A stretch of 64,000 nucleotides of DNA from positions 34,221 to 98,220 of the forward strand of contig NZ_MBPN01000006.1 of NCBI RefSeq assembly GCF_001695625.1, read 5' to 3'. The stretch is from Pseudomonas defluvii (GTDB taxonomy: Bacteria; Pseudomonadota; Gammaproteobacteria; Pseudomonadales; Pseudomonadaceae). Each line of letters starts with the position of its first letter. The stretch's first letter is position 1. Under the pieces are notes generated by a model that saw only the letters and a list, made by a program, of their open reading frames with translations, had not been told where the DNA came from and searched no databases. Positions 47,395-57,696 of this stretch are shown piece after piece. A program made the translations under genes and the position numbers.

Positions 47395-48642
47395 ATGGAC
47401 GCTTTCAGCTACCGCGAAGGTGAACTGTTCGCGGAAGACGTAGCGCTGTCAGCCATCGCCGCGCGCTTCGCAACGCCGACGTACGTTTACTCGCGCGCCC
47501 ATATCGAAGAGCGCTACCGCAGCTATACCGATGCCCTGGAAGGCGTATCGCACCTGGTCTGCTTTGCAGTCAAGGCGAACTCCAACCTGGCCGTGCTGAA
47601 CGTGCTCGCCCGCTTGGGCGCAGGCTTCGACATCGTCTCCGGCGGTGAGCTGGAACGCGTCCTGGCCGCTGGCGGACGCGCCGACCGCGTGGTGTTCTCC
47701 GGCGTCGGCAAGACCCGTGAAGACATGCGTCGGGCCCTGGAAGTCGGCGTACACTGCTTCAACGTCGAGTCCACTGACGAACTGGAACGCCTGCAGGTCA
47801 TCGCCGCCGAGATGGGCGTACGCGCGCCGATTTCGCTGCGGGTCAACCCTGACGTCGATGCCGGTACCCACCCGTACATTTCCACCGGGCTGAAAGAGAA
47901 CAAGTTCGGCATTGCCATCGCCGATGCCGAGGCCGTCTATCTGCGCGCAGCTCAACTGCCGAACCTGGAAGTGGTGGGTGTCGACTGCCATATCGGTTCG
48001 CAGCTGACCACCCTCGCCCCGTTCCTCGACGCACTCGACCGCCTGCTGGCGCTGATCGACCGCCTGGCCGAATGTGGCATCCACCTGCGTCACCTGGACC
48101 TGGGTGGTGGTGTTGGTGTGCGTTACAACGACGAACAGCCACCGCTTATTGCCGACTACATCAAGGCCGTACGCGAGCGTGTCGGCGAACGTGACCTGAC
48201 CCTGGTCTTCGAGCCGGGTCGTTACATCGTCGCCAATGCCGGCGTGCTGCTGACCCGTGTCGAGTATCTCAAGCACACGGAACACAAGGATTTCGCCATC
48301 GTCGATGCGGCGATGAACGACCTGATCCGCCCAGCTCTGTATCAAGCCTGGATGGACGTGACGGCCGTGCAGCCGCGTGCGGGCGAGCCACGCACCTATG
48401 ACGTGGTCGGACCGATCTGCGAAACCGGCGACTTCCTGGCCAAAGCGCGTCAACTGAACCTGGCCGAGGGCGACCTGCTGGCTGTGCATTCAGCGGGTGC
48501 CTATGGCTTTGTAATGAGCTCGAACTACAACACCCGTGGCCGCTGCGCCGAAGTTCTGGTCGATGGCGACAAGGCCTTTGAAGTGCGTCGTCGCGAGACC
48601 GTAGCCGAACTGTTCGCAGGCGAAAGCCAGTTGCCGGAGTAA
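47395..48642 (+). CDS. lysA: diaminopimelate decarboxylase
   Basis: 415 residues, fold-type III PLP enzyme. The PLP lysine is K60 ([14 protein letters not shown]). Further motifs are [15 protein letters not shown], the glycine-rich [26 protein letters not shown] and the catalytic cysteine in [11 protein letters not shown]. It makes lysine from meso-diaminopimelate. It precedes dapF by 4 bases; both act on the same intermediate. Confidence 0.97.
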   Translation: MDAFSYREGELFAEDVALSAIAARFATPTYVYSRAHIEERYRSYTDALEGVSHLVCFAVKANSNLAVLNVLARLGAGFDIVSGGELERVLAAGGRADRVVFSGVGKTREDMRRALEVGVHCFNVESTDELERLQVIAAEMGVRAPISLRVNPDVDAGTHPYISTGLKENKFGIAIADAEAVYLRAAQLPNLEVVGVDCHIGSQLTTLAPFLDALDRLLALIDRLAECGIHLRHLDLGGGVGVRYNDEQPPLIADYIKAVRERVGERDLTLVFEPGRYIVANAGVLLTRVEYLKHTEHKDFAIVDAAMNDLIRPALYQAWMDVTAVQPRAGEPRTYDVVGPICETGDFLAKARQLNLAEGDLLAVHSAGAYGFVMSSNYNTRGRCAEVLVDGDKAFEVRRRETVAELFAGESQLPE

Positions 48643-48646
48643 CCCC

Positions 48647-49477
48647 ATGCTGCTGCGTTTTACCAAAATGCATGGCCTGGGCAATGACTTCATGGTCCTC
48701 GACCTGGTCAGCCAGCATGCACACATTCTGCCCAAGCACGCCAAGCAATGGGGCGACCGGCATACCGGTATCGGCTTCGATCAGTTACTGATCGTCGAAG
48801 CACCGAGCAATCCGGACGTGGACTTTCGCTACCGGATCTTCAACGCCGACGGCTCCGAAGTAGAACAGTGCGGTAACGGTGCACGTTGCTTCGCCCGCTT
48901 CGTGCTGGACAAACGCCTGACCGCCAAGAAACAGATCCGCGTCGAAACCCGTAGCGGCGTCATTGAGCTCAATGTCCGTAGCGATGGGCAGATCTGTGTC
49001 GACATGGGCCCACCACGGCTGGTCCCGGCCGATATTCCGTTCCAGGCCCCCGAACAAGCCCTGAGCTATTCGGTGGATGTGGACGGCCAGCAGGTCGAAA
49101 TGGCCGCCGTCTCCATGGGCAACCCGCACGCCGTGCTGCGTGTCGATGACATCAACCAGGCACCGGTACATACCCTGGGGCCGAAGATCGAACACCACCC
49201 ACGCTTCCCGCAACGTGTGAATGTCGGCTTTATCCAGGTCATTGATCGGCACCGCGCACAACTGCGGGTCTGGGAACGTGGCGCCGGGGAAACCCAGGCC
49301 TGCGGTACCGGCGCCTGCGCTGCTGCAGTGGCCGCGATCAGCCAAGGCTGGATGGATTCACCCCTGCTTATCGACCTGCCAGGCGGGCGCCTGTCGATTG
49401 AATGGGCAGGACCTGGCCACCCGGTGATGATGACCGGGCCGGCCGTGCGCGTTTTCGAAGGACAGGTTCGTCTATGA
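48647..49477 (+). CDS. dapF: diaminopimelate epimerase
   Basis: 276 residues with the two catalytic cysteines C75 ([10 protein letters not shown]) and C219 ([12 protein letters not shown]), as in all DapF. It converts LL- to meso-diaminopimelate, the substrate of LysA and a peptidoglycan precursor. Same operon as lysA. Confidence 0.97.
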   Translation: MLLRFTKMHGLGNDFMVLDLVSQHAHILPKHAKQWGDRHTGIGFDQLLIVEAPSNPDVDFRYRIFNADGSEVEQCGNGARCFARFVLDKRLTAKKQIRVETRSGVIELNVRSDGQICVDMGPPRLVPADIPFQAPEQALSYSVDVDGQQVEMAAVSMGNPHAVLRVDDINQAPVHTLGPKIEHHPRFPQRVNVGFIQVIDRHRAQLRVWERGAGETQACGTGACAAAVAAISQGWMDSPLLIDLPGGRLSIEWAGPGHPVMMTGPAVRVFEGQVRL

Positions 49478-49490
49478 GTGAGTATCAGCC

Positions 49491-50225
49491 ATGACCGATC
49501 AGCCCCAGGCCCCCGTCGAACACCCCGCCCCGAGTGATCAGGGCATGACACCGGCCCTTGGGGCCGAGGCCGTGGCCGCCTACTTGCGCGCCAACCCGGC
49601 ATTTTTCACCGAGCATGATGAACTGCTGGTGGAACTGCACGTCCCTCACCAGCGTGGCGATAGCGTCTCGCTGGTCGAGCGCCAGCTCAAGCTCCTGCGT
49701 GATCGCAACATCGAGATGCGCCATCGCCTGTCACAGCTGATGGACGTCGCCCGCGACAATGACCGCCTGTTCGACAAGACCCGCCGCTTGATCCTCGACC
49801 TGCTCGATGCCAACAGCCTCGAGGAAGTGGTCATGGCCGTCGAAGACAGCCTGCGCCAGGAGTTCAAGGTGCCGTTTGTCAGTCTCATACTGTTCAGTGA
49901 CAACGCCACTTCGGTGGGCCGCTGGGTCAACAGTACCGAGGCCCAACAAGCCATTGGCAGCTTGCTCTGCGGCGGCAAGACCGTCAGCGGCTCGCTGCGC
50001 GACCATGAGCTGGACTTCCTGTTCGGTGAAGAGCAGCGTAAAGAAGTCGGCTCCAGCGCCGTCGCCGTACTCAACCATCAGGGCCTGCATGGCGTGCTGG
50101 CGATCGGCAGCCGAGATCCGCAGCACTACAAGAGCAGTGTCGGCACCCTGTTCCTGGGCTACATTGCCGAAGTCCTGGGCCGTGTCGTTCCACGCTTCAC
50201 GCAAACCCTGCGTTCGGTGCGCTAA
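49491..50225 (+). CDS. DUF484 family protein (GAF-like)
   Basis: 244 residues. The N-terminal [48 protein letters not shown] is characteristic of DUF484; a coiled coil then leads into a GAF-like domain ([18 protein letters not shown]). It is always found between dapF and xerC in gammaproteobacteria, and its function is unknown. A possible link to XerC-mediated recombination is inferred from position only. Confidence 0.92.
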   Translation: MTDQPQAPVEHPAPSDQGMTPALGAEAVAAYLRANPAFFTEHDELLVELHVPHQRGDSVSLVERQLKLLRDRNIEMRHRLSQLMDVARDNDRLFDKTRRLILDLLDANSLEEVVMAVEDSLRQEFKVPFVSLILFSDNATSVGRWVNSTEAQQAIGSLLCGGKTVSGSLRDHELDFLFGEEQRKEVGSSAVAVLNHQGLHGVLAIGSRDPQHYKSSVGTLFLGYIAEVLGRVVPRFTQTLRSVR

Positions 50226-50227
50226 CC

Positions 50228-51127
50228 ATGCAACGCCAGTTGGACGCGTTCTGTGCATACCTGCGTAACGAACGTCAGGTGTCACCGCATACCCAACTGG
50301 CCTACCGGAGCGACCTCGACAATGTCCTGGCGTACTGCGCCAAGGCCGGCATCAACAGCTGGAACGACCTGCAGATCCAACAGCTGCGTCAGTTCGTTGC
50401 CCGTCAGCATCAACACGGGCAGTCCTCACGTAGCCTGGCCCGCATGCTCTCGGCCGTGCGCGGTTTCTATCGCTACCTCAACCGTGAAGGGTTATGCAGC
50501 CACGACCCGGCCACCGGTCTGTCGGCCCCCAAAGGCGAGCGGCGCCTGCCCAAGACCCTGGACACCGACCGCGCCCTGCAATTGCTCGACGGAGCCGTTG
50601 AAGACGACTTCATCGGCCGGCGCGATCAGGCCATCCTGGAGTTGTTCTACTCCTCCGGGCTGCGCCTGTCGGAGCTGACCAGCCTGAACATGGAGCAACT
50701 GGACCTCGCCGCAGGCCTGGTACAGGTGCATGGCAAAGGCAGCAAGACCCGCGTACTGCCGGTGGGCCGCAAAGCCCGCGAGGCCCTGCAACAGTGGTTC
50801 AAATTGCGCGGCATGAGCGCGCCTGAAGATGGCGCGGTGTTTGTCACCCGCCAGGGCCGTCGCCTTGGCCGTCGGGCGATCCAACTGCGGGTACAGGCCG
50901 CCGGCGTAAGGGAGCTGGGGCAAAACCTACACCCACACATGTTACGGCACTCTTTTGCCAGCCACCTGCTGGAGTCCTCCCAAGACCTGCGCGCCGTCCA
51001 GGAAATGCTCGGCCATGCCGACATCGCCACCACGCAGATCTACACTCACCTGGACTTCCAACACTTGGCTGCGGTTTACGACAGCGCCCATCCACGGGCC
51101 AAGCGCAGTAAGGACAGCGACACATGA
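50228..51127 (+). CDS. xerC: tyrosine recombinase XerC
   Basis: 299 residues. An N-terminal SAM-like core-binding domain ([23 protein letters not shown]) precedes the catalytic domain with R146, K170, H237, R240 (HMLRHSF), H263 and nucleophile Y272 ([10 protein letters not shown]). With XerD it resolves chromosome dimers at dif. It lies 2 bases after the DUF484 gene, and its stop overlaps the HAD start (ATGA). Confidence 0.97.
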   Translation: MQRQLDAFCAYLRNERQVSPHTQLAYRSDLDNVLAYCAKAGINSWNDLQIQQLRQFVARQHQHGQSSRSLARMLSAVRGFYRYLNREGLCSHDPATGLSAPKGERRLPKTLDTDRALQLLDGAVEDDFIGRRDQAILELFYSSGLRLSELTSLNMEQLDLAAGLVQVHGKGSKTRVLPVGRKAREALQQWFKLRGMSAPEDGAVFVTRQGRRLGRRAIQLRVQAAGVRELGQNLHPHMLRHSFASHLLESSQDLRAVQEMLGHADIATTQIYTHLDFQHLAAVYDSAHPRAKRSKDSDT

Positions 51128-51819
51128 GTATCGAGCTGATCACCTTCGACCTGGACGACACCCTGTGGGACACCGCCCCGGTTATTGTCAGCGCCGAAGC
51201 CGTACTGCGAGACTGGCTGGCGGCCAATGCCCCCAACCTGGGCCCCGTGCCGGTCGAGCACCTGTATGCCATTCGCGAGCGCCTGGTACAGGCCGAACCG
51301 GGGCTCAAGCACCGCATCAGCGCACTACGGCGTCGGGTGCTGTTCCATGCACTGGAAGAGGTTGGCTACAGTGAGGCGCACGCCCGGGAGCTGGCCAACG
51401 AGGGCTTTGAAGTCTTCCTACATGCCCGCCATCAGATCGACATTTTCCCGGAAGTGCAGCCGGTACTGGAATTGCTCTGCCGTCACTACAGCTTGGGCGT
51501 CGTCACCAACGGCAACGCCGATGTGCGCCGCCTGGGGCTGGCTGACTATTTCAAGTTCACCTTGTGCGCAGAAGACCTGGGCATCGGCAAACCCGACCCG
51601 CAGCCCTTCCAGGAAGCCCTTCGCCGTGGCCAGGTAGAAGCCAGTGCGGCGGTACATATTGGCGATCACCCCGGCGACGACATCGCGGGCGCCCAACAAG
51701 CAGGCCTGCGGGCGATCTGGTTCAACCCTCAAGGCAAGACCTGGGAGGCCGAACAACACCCGGATGCCGAAATTCAGCGCCTGTCGCAGCTTCCTGAAAT
51801 CCTGTCCCGCTGGCGCTAA
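51124..51819 (+). CDS. HAD family hydrolase (YigB-like)
   Basis: 231 residues with all HAD motifs: [52 protein letters not shown]. It resembles E. coli YigB, an FMN/sugar-phosphate phosphatase also encoded just after xerC. Translationally coupled to xerC and last in the lptM-lysA operon. Confidence 0.93.
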   Translation: MSIELITFDLDDTLWDTAPVIVSAEAVLRDWLAANAPNLGPVPVEHLYAIRERLVQAEPGLKHRISALRRRVLFHALEEVGYSEAHARELANEGFEVFLHARHQIDIFPEVQPVLELLCRHYSLGVVTNGNADVRRLGLADYFKFTLCAEDLGIGKPDPQPFQEALRRGQVEASAAVHIGDHPGDDIAGAQQAGLRAIWFNPQGKTWEAEQHPDAEIQRLSQLPEILSRWR

Positions 51820-51831
51820 AACAGCGCACAC

Positions 51832-51861
51832 AAAAAAGCCCGCAGCGACAGCGGGCTTTTT
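51832..51861. terminator. bidirectional terminator between the HAD gene and sutA
   Basis: AGCCCGC and GCGGGCT enclose a 7-base loop, with A6 before and T5 after. It serves both convergent transcripts. Confidence 0.88.
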
Positions 51862-51875
51862 GTTACGACAACCAC

Positions 51876-52196
51876 TCAGATAGGGCGGCTACCGTATTTG
51901 TTGTCCGGCTTCTTGGGCGGGTCAGCGACCACATTCGGCTCAACTTCCTGCACCTTGCCACCGCGAGCCAGGAACTCTTCCATGGCCTTGGCCAAGGCAT
52001 CACGCTCTTTCTGCTTGGCTTCCATGCTTGGCATCTCGTCAACCGAGACAGCCGCCTTGGATTTGCCTTTGGCGACCGGTACGGGACTGTCGTCACTGTC
52101 GTCTGCCACGTCTTCGGCAGCGGCTTCCAGGCCTTCGTCGCCTTCGTCTTCGTCGCCTACTTCGAGGTCATCATTTTCCAGATCGTCGTCGCTCAT
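51876..52196 (-). CDS. sutA: transcriptional regulator SutA
   Basis: 106 residues, very acidic N-terminal third (MSDDDLENDDLEVGDEDEGDEGLE), a short central helix (MEAKQKERDALAKAMEEFLARGG) and a C-terminal PKKPDNKYGSRPI. This matches SutA of P. aeruginosa (about 105 residues), which binds RNA polymerase directly and sustains housekeeping transcription in slow growth. The remaining parts are probably disordered. Confidence 0.92.
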   Translation of the reverse strand: MSDDDLENDDLEVGDEDEGDEGLEAAAEDVADDSDDSPVPVAKGKSKAAVSVDEMPSMEAKQKERDALAKAMEEFLARGGKVQEVEPNVVADPPKKPDNKYGSRPI

Positions 52197-52623
52197 GTTC
52201 TACCTCATGACTTGCGAAAAGCACATTAGTTATGGACCCGCGGCGCAAATAGCGCAGCCGCCGGGCAAAATTCAAAGGTGATGAAGCCCCATCACCTGCA
52301 ACGCTCGCCCTACCGGCAAGCGCCATGCGAGCCCGACACACACCGAGCCCGACAAAAAGTAAAGAGCCACCGGCGACACCGAGCCGGCCCACCCTGGCGT
52401 CATGGGCATGCCCATTGACAAGCCTAGCAAAGGGTACCGAAGTGTGCGGACCACTGATAAGCACCCTTCGGCGCGCATTCTAGCGTGCTGTGGGAAAAAA
52501 CAAAGTGTCTAAATATCCTTGTTGCCTGTAAGTCTTGTGCTTAAGGGCAAACGCTTCAGGGCAGTACCTGCGCAAGTATTTGAGGAAACCGTTTGCGTGT
52601 AATTTCCGGCTCAAATCGCAGGC
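52197..52623. promoter_or_regulatory. sutA upstream region with one clear stem-loop
   Basis: No credible gene is seen in these roughly 430 bases. A perfect 8-bp stem (AGGTGATG / CATCACCT, 52276-52297) lies 80 bases upstream of the sutA start and, read on the minus strand, is followed by TTTGAATTTTG, so it may be a leader attenuator or a weak terminator. The rest would carry the sutA promoter. Confidence 0.45.
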
Positions 52624-52656
52624 AAAAAAATGCCCGGCGAACCGGGCAGTTTTTTT
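52624..52656 (-). terminator. intrinsic terminator after amtB
   Basis: TGCCCGG-CGAA-CCGGGCA with A7 on one side and T7 on the other, 8 bases beyond the amtB stop codon on the minus strand. Confidence 0.9.
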
Positions 52657-52663
52657 CTGGCGA

Positions 52664-53995
52664 TTACAGTGCGTAACCACGCTCGTTGTGCTGAGCCAGG
52701 TCGAGGCCGACCGACTCTTCTTCTTCGTTGACCCGCAGACCCATGACCAGGTCCAGAACCTTGAGGATCACGTAGGTGGCGATTGCGGTGTAAATCACGG
52801 TAAAGCCAACGCCCTTGGCCTGAATCCAGACTTGCGCAGCAATGTCCTCAACAGTGCCGAAACCACCCAGGGAAGGCGCGGCAAAAACACCGGTCAGGAG
52901 CGCGCCGACAATACCGCCGATACCGTGTACACCGAAGGCATCCAGCGAGTCGTCATAGCCCAGTTTGCGCTTGAGGCTGGTAGCGCAGAAGAAGCAGATC
53001 ACCGAAGCCACCAGGCCGATCACCAGCGCCCCCATCGGGCCTACGGTGCCAGCGGCCGGGGTAATGGCTACCAAGCCTGCAACCACACCCGAAGCGATAC
53101 CCAGAGCGCTTGGTTTACCGTGTGTCAGCCACTCGGCAAGCATCCAGCCCAGCGCAGCGGCGGCGGTGGCAATCTGGGTGACCAGCATGGCCATACCGGC
53201 GGTGCCATTGGCGGCGGCGGCAGAGCCGGCGTTGAAGCCGAACCAGCCGACCCAGAGCATGGCCGCACCCATCAGGGTGTAACCCAGGTTATGGGGCGCC
53301 ATTGGGGTGATCGGGAAGCCTTTACGCTTGCCCAGCACCAGGCAAGCCACCAGGCCGGCGATACCGGCGTTGATATGCACCACGGTGCCGCCCGCGAAGT
53401 CCAGCACGCCCCAGTCCCACATCAGGCCGCCGCTGCCACTCCAGACCATGTGCGCAATCGGCGCATAGACCACGGTGAACCAGATGGCCATGAAGATCAG
53501 CATGGCCGAAAACTTCATGCGCTCGGCAAAGGCACCGACAATAAGAGCCGGCGTAATGATCGCGAAGGTCATCTGGAAGGTGATGAACACGGCTTCCGGA
53601 AACAACGCCGTCGCGGAGGTGAGGCTCGATGGCGTCACACCGGCGAGGAACGCCTTGGACATGCCGCCGACGAAAGAATTGAAGTTGACTACGCCCTGTT
53701 CCATACCGGTGGTATCGAACGCCATGCTGTAGCCATAAACGACCCAGAGAATGCTGATCAGGCCAGTGATCGCGAAACACTGCATCATCACCGACAGGAC
53801 GTTCTTGGACCGCACCATGCCGCCGTAAAACAGCGCCAGGCCGGGGATGGTCATGAACAGCACCAAGGCTGTAGAGGTCAACATCCAGGCGGTATCGCCG
53901 GAGTTGAGCACAGGTGCTGCGTCCTCTGCCAGGGCCAGGCCAGGCATTACGAGGGACAAAAGGGCTCCTAGCCCTGCGAACTGACGCAGAGTCAT
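52664..53995 (-). CDS. amtB: ammonium transporter AmtB
   Basis: 443 residues: a cleavable signal peptide (to about ALAEDAAP), then 11 membrane helices. Family signatures are LALFYGGMVRSKNVLSVMMQ, DFAGGTVVHINAGIAGLVACLVLGKRKG (first conduction histidine) and LDAFGVHGIGGIVGALLTGVFA (second histidine). It conducts ammonium into the cell and is blocked by GlnK. It lies 41 bases downstream of glnK on the same strand, the standard glnK-amtB operon. Confidence 0.97.
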   Translation of the reverse strand: MTLRQFAGLGALLSLVMPGLALAEDAAPVLNSGDTAWMLTSTALVLFMTIPGLALFYGGMVRSKNVLSVMMQCFAITGLISILWVVYGYSMAFDTTGMEQGVVNFNSFVGGMSKAFLAGVTPSSLTSATALFPEAVFITFQMTFAIITPALIVGAFAERMKFSAMLIFMAIWFTVVYAPIAHMVWSGSGGLMWDWGVLDFAGGTVVHINAGIAGLVACLVLGKRKGFPITPMAPHNLGYTLMGAAMLWVGWFGFNAGSAAAANGTAGMAMLVTQIATAAAALGWMLAEWLTHGKPSALGIASGVVAGLVAITPAAGTVGPMGALVIGLVASVICFFCATSLKRKLGYDDSLDAFGVHGIGGIVGALLTGVFAAPSLGGFGTVEDIAAQVWIQAKGVGFTVIYTAIATYVILKVLDLVMGLRVNEEEESVGLDLAQHNERGYAL

Positions 53996-54036
53996 GATGT
54001 TATCTCCTGGGGCGTTGGGTTTGGGGCGGCTTTTTG

Positions 54037-54783
<747 letters not shown>

Positions 54784-55059
54784 ATGCTCGCGCCCAAAGC
54801 CTTTCTCGATGCCCTGAGCGACCAGGCCTCGCGCCTTTTCAGCAGCGACACCTCGCAGCCTCGCAGTGAACTGGAAAGCCAGTTCAAGGCGCTGCTGCAA
54901 AGCGGTTTCAGCAAGCTTGAACTGGTCAGCCGCGAAGAGTTCGACAGCCAGATGGTGGTACTGGCCCGTACCCGCGCCCGCCTGGAGGCGCTGGAAGCCA
55001 AAGTGCTGGAACTGGAAGCGCGGATGACCCCGCCGGTTGAAACCGCCACCGAGCAGTAA
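54784..55059 (+). CDS. ubiK: ubiquinone biosynthesis accessory factor UbiK
   Basis: 91 residues from MLAPKAFLDALSDQASRLF, helical (YqiC/BMFP family). The C-terminal coiled coil reads VVLARTRARLEALEAKVLELEARM, through which it trimerises, and the N-terminal amphipathic helix binds membranes. It assists the UbiJ complex of ubiquinone synthesis. In other pseudomonads the next gene is yifB; here about 6.8 kb intervene. Confidence 0.92.
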   Translation: MLAPKAFLDALSDQASRLFSSDTSQPRSELESQFKALLQSGFSKLELVSREEFDSQMVVLARTRARLEALEAKVLELEARMTPPVETATEQ

Positions 55060-55080
55060 TCACTCACGCGCAGCAGCTAA

Positions 55081-55127
55081 TCGCCAGCAAGGCCGACACC
55101 TACAGGTGTGAGGTGCCTTGCCGGCGA
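55081..55127. repeat. REP-like nested palindrome downstream of ubiK
   Basis: The outer arms TCGCCAGCAAGGC and GCCTTGCCGGCGA pair with one mismatch, and an inner perfect hairpin ACACCT-AC-AGGTGT sits in the middle. The GC-rich cgcc(a/g)gcaaggc core resembles the REP elements scattered in Pseudomonas genomes. Its site 22 bases after ubiK may mark the left boundary of the accessory segment. Confidence 0.6.
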
Positions 55128-55326
55128 CTGCGCGACACCCCCAGTAACCCCAGCCATCCATTCACCAGCGCAGAAGGCGAGCGCAACATAACAACACCCC
55201 CGGATAGGGCATGCTTCAGAAGCGTCTGACAGCGAGTGGCAGTCTATACAGAGCCATGCTGTCAAAGCCTGAGACGCGGGGCTAAGATGATGAGCAGAGC
55301 ACACGCCCTGACCATACGGAGCAGAC

Positions 55327-55575
55327 ATGAAAGCCGACAAAGCATTGAATGAAGACCTCCTGAACTGCCTTGAGGACAAGATCCCAGGTATGGCTGCGGG
55401 TGCTATCAGCTCTGCCTATATCAATGCTTTGGGTTCGGGTCGTGCTGTGGCTGAGGTAGTGGACGGCATGATCGTCGAGACCTCTGCGGACGGTGATCGA
55501 AAAGTGATCTGCTCAACCAAGCCCAAACATAAAGTGAGCGTTGGATCTGTAATTAACGTGCGCCGGGTTTCATGA
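55327..55575 (+). CDS. small protein overlapping a zeta-type kinase gene, candidate antitoxin
   Basis: 82 residues, MKADKALNEDLLNCLEDKIPGMAAGAISSAYINAL followed by a strand-rich C-terminus (GRAVAEVVDGMIVETSADGDRKVICST, VSVGSVINVRRVS). It has no motif that I recognise. The stop overlaps the kinase start by 4 bases (ATGA), the layout of type II antitoxin-toxin pairs. An antitoxin role is inference from size, order and overlap. Confidence 0.6.
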   Translation: MKADKALNEDLLNCLEDKIPGMAAGAISSAYINALGSGRAVAEVVDGMIVETSADGDRKVICSTKPKHKVSVGSVINVRRVS

Positions 55576-56303
55576 AAATCCCTCGTCTGCGTGTCTTTGC
55601 CGGCCCCAACGGTTCCGGAAAAAGCACCATGAAGAGCGCGATTCCGCATCATCTGATTGGGATCTACATCAATCCTGACGAAATCGAGAAGACGGCAAAC
55701 GAAAGTGGCCTCCTGTCATTTAGTGACTTTCAGCTAGAGGTCGAACCATCTGAGGTTCTGGATTTTTTTCTGAATCATCGACTGATCCTGAACGCCAATC
55801 TGACCGAACAGGCCAGCAAACTTACCTTCAGTAACAACTGCCTGGACTTTCGGTCTGTTCAGATAAACTCCTACTTTGCCTCCGTGGCGTCCGACTTCAT
55901 CAGAAACAAACTCCTTCAGGCATGCCTCTCGTTTACATTCGAGACCGTGATGTCCTCAAAGGACAAAATCGAGTTCATGCTGAAGGCAAAAGCACTAGGG
56001 TATAGAACCTACCTTTACTTTGTGGCCACAGAAGACCCGTACATCAATATTAACCGGGTCAAGATCCGCGTAGACTCCGGTGGCCATAACGTTCCAAGGG
56101 ACAAAATCATCCAGCGCTACTCACGCAGCCTGGATCTGCTGCCATCAGCAATAGCCGCAGCAAATCGTGCCTATATTTTCGACAACTCGGGCCCTGATCT
56201 GGTGTTACTTGCCGAGATTACAGACGGAACAGCTTTACAGTTCCGAACAGAAGAAATGCCGGACTGGTTCATGGCTGCCTATGTAGACAAAGTCTCGACC
56301 TAG
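55572..56303 (+). CDS. zeta-toxin family ATPase/kinase
   Basis: 243 residues. Walker A is AGPNGSGKST at 10-19. NPDEIE (34-39) and FETVMS (123-128) match the zeta/PezT substrate motifs, and DSGGHNVPRDKIIQRYSRSL (168-187) is the arginine-rich lid of COG4185-type zeta proteins. Zeta toxins phosphorylate UDP-GlcNAc; the COG4185 branch is less characterised and may act on other substrates. The segment between residues 60 and 110 is longer than in short members. Confidence 0.82.
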   Translation: MKIPRLRVFAGPNGSGKSTMKSAIPHHLIGIYINPDEIEKTANESGLLSFSDFQLEVEPSEVLDFFLNHRLILNANLTEQASKLTFSNNCLDFRSVQINSYFASVASDFIRNKLLQACLSFTFETVMSSKDKIEFMLKAKALGYRTYLYFVATEDPYININRVKIRVDSGGHNVPRDKIIQRYSRSLDLLPSAIAAANRAYIFDNSGPDLVLLAEITDGTALQFRTEEMPDWFMAAYVDKVST

Positions 56304-56371
56304 CGCAGAAAAAGCCGGCGCAACAGAGCAACGACCCGCCAATCTTGTTCAGAAACGTCTGGCAGAAAACA

Positions 56372-56399
56372 GCGAACGGGGCTGACCAGCCCCGCTCGC
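56372..56399. terminator. stem-loop between the zeta-type gene and the SnoaL-like gene
   Basis: GCGA-A-CGGGGCT and AGCCCCG-C-TCGC pair around a GACC loop (one internal mismatch), 7 bases beyond the stop of the minus-strand SnoaL-like gene. There is no T tract, so termination strength is uncertain. Confidence 0.5.
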
Positions 56400-56406
56400 G
56401 GCCCGC

Positions 56407-56892
56407 TTACCAGCCCAACTGTTTGTTGAACGACAACGCATCGTAGTAATCATGCTGCGTCGCGATCTTGCCATCCTTCAGGCGGATGAAGCTGACCCCT
56501 TTGAAACTCAACGGCTTGTTGGTCGCAGGGGTTTCAGGTGCCCAGGCACCGGTGTTATGGCCATCGAACTGCCATTCAAAGGCAATGTTGTCGCCTTCAA
56601 TGATCGGCTCGCCAACCATTTGCCACTTCAAATCCGGCACGGCATCGATAAACAGCTTGATGACTTTATCCCGGGCCGTTTCCCGGCCGACTTGAGGGAT
56701 CCCTACGGACGCATCCAGAAACTCCCCGTTTTCAGCAAAGTACTGCGCCGCCGCATTGGGGTCATGCTTGTTCCAGGCACTCATGTAAGCATCGATGATG
56801 CTCCGGGTGCTCTGTTTTTCCGCTGCAATCGACAACTGGGCGAACAAGAGCATGCAAAGGAGGCTAACGAGACGTATCGACAGTCGACGCAT
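56407..56892 (-). CDS. secreted SnoaL-like / NTF2-fold protein
   Basis: 161 residues with signal peptide MRRLSIRLVSLLCMLLFAQLSIAA. The NTF2-like domain follows: IIDAYMSAWNKHDPNAAAQYFAENGEFLD, GRETARDKVIKLFIDAVPDLKWQM, NIAFEWQFDGHNTGAW, LKDGKIATQHDYYD. It resembles polyketide-cyclase/ester-cyclase proteins, but a periplasmic location suggests a binding or protective role. It lies 78 bases after the Cache gene on the same strand. Confidence 0.82.
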   Translation of the reverse strand: MRRLSIRLVSLLCMLLFAQLSIAAEKQSTRSIIDAYMSAWNKHDPNAAAQYFAENGEFLDASVGIPQVGRETARDKVIKLFIDAVPDLKWQMVGEPIIEGDNIAFEWQFDGHNTGAWAPETPATNKPLSFKGVSFIRLKDGKIATQHDYYDALSFNKQLGW

Positions 56893-56970
56893 GGTATTTC
56901 CTCTTCGATTGTTGCTGTTGTGGTAGAAACGGAAACAGGTGTCAGTGGTGCGTTAAGGGTAGGCCACGGC

Positions 56971-57696
56971 CTATCGCGGCGTTGGCAGTTCAACCAATGA
57001 CCACTCGATCGATAACGGTTCAAGCTTTCGCACGTTGGCGGCTGCAGGGCGGCTAGCAATGTTCCCCACGAACCAGTTGGCCGAATTGGCGGCAACGATT
57101 CGGCCCTCAGCATTGATGATGAACGCCTCGTTCTTCATCCGTAGCAGGCAACGAGTGAGCAACTGATCGAATTCGTGCAGGGCGATATCCGCTGCGGCAA
57201 CGCCGACAAAATGCCCCTTGGCAACAATCGGAACGGAGAAGGCCAGTATGTAAAGCTCTGTACCGTACAGGTCCACGAATGGCCCCTCGACCGACGCTTC
57301 ACCCGTCAGTTTAGGACGCGTAAACCAAGGCATGCCCTGATAGTTGTAGAAGCTCTCGCTTTGACGATTGAAGTTCAGCATCATCGGGGCGACTTTGCCG
57401 CTGGAAGGGCGGTAAAACCACTCAAGAAACAATTCTTGGTCCGCAAGCTCACCCGGTTCCAGCACCACCCCCGTCCCGTGGATATAGCTGTCGTTTGCCA
57501 ACAGCCGCGCTTCAATGGTCGCCTGAAGAAAAGCGAGGTCTTTGGAGGTCGGCTTCCGGCCTTCGGCATCCAGCGCTTCCCAGACCGTTACCACTTCCCC
57601 GGCCAAGGTGTTCAATTGCTCGAACAGGGTGCAGAAGATCGCTTCCAATCGCTGGGCACACTGATGAAGCTCTTCGTTTTGTTCGACTGTGATCAT
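56971..57696 (-). CDS. soluble Cache-domain protein overlapping a FadR-type regulator
   Basis: 241 residues without signal peptide or membrane helix. Residues about 60-175 form a Cache sensor: SFYNYQGMPWFTRPKLTGEASVEGPFVD, then YILAFSVPIVAKGHFVGVAAADIALHEFDQLL. W124, D142 and D170 fall at positions where amine or amino-acid binding Cache domains keep aromatic and acidic ligands. A PAS-like tail follows (EAFIINAEGRIVAANSANWFVG). There is no output domain. The start overlaps the regulator stop (ATGA). Probable role: ligand sensing for the adjacent regulator (inference). Confidence 0.75.
   Translation of the reverse strand: MITVEQNEELHQCAQRLEAIFCTLFEQLNTLAGEVVTVWEALDAEGRKPTSKDLAFLQATIEARLLANDSYIHGTGVVLEPGELADQELFLEWFYRPSSGKVAPMMLNFNRQSESFYNYQGMPWFTRPKLTGEASVEGPFVDLYGTELYILAFSVPIVAKGHFVGVAAADIALHEFDQLLTRCLLRMKNEAFIINAEGRIVAANSANWFVGNIASRPAAANVRKLEPLSIEWSLVELPTPR

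Noticed and set aside
52480..52680. 66-codon open frame between sutA and amtB
   Set aside because: It runs through the amtB terminator and has no ribosome site or similarity that I can recognise.
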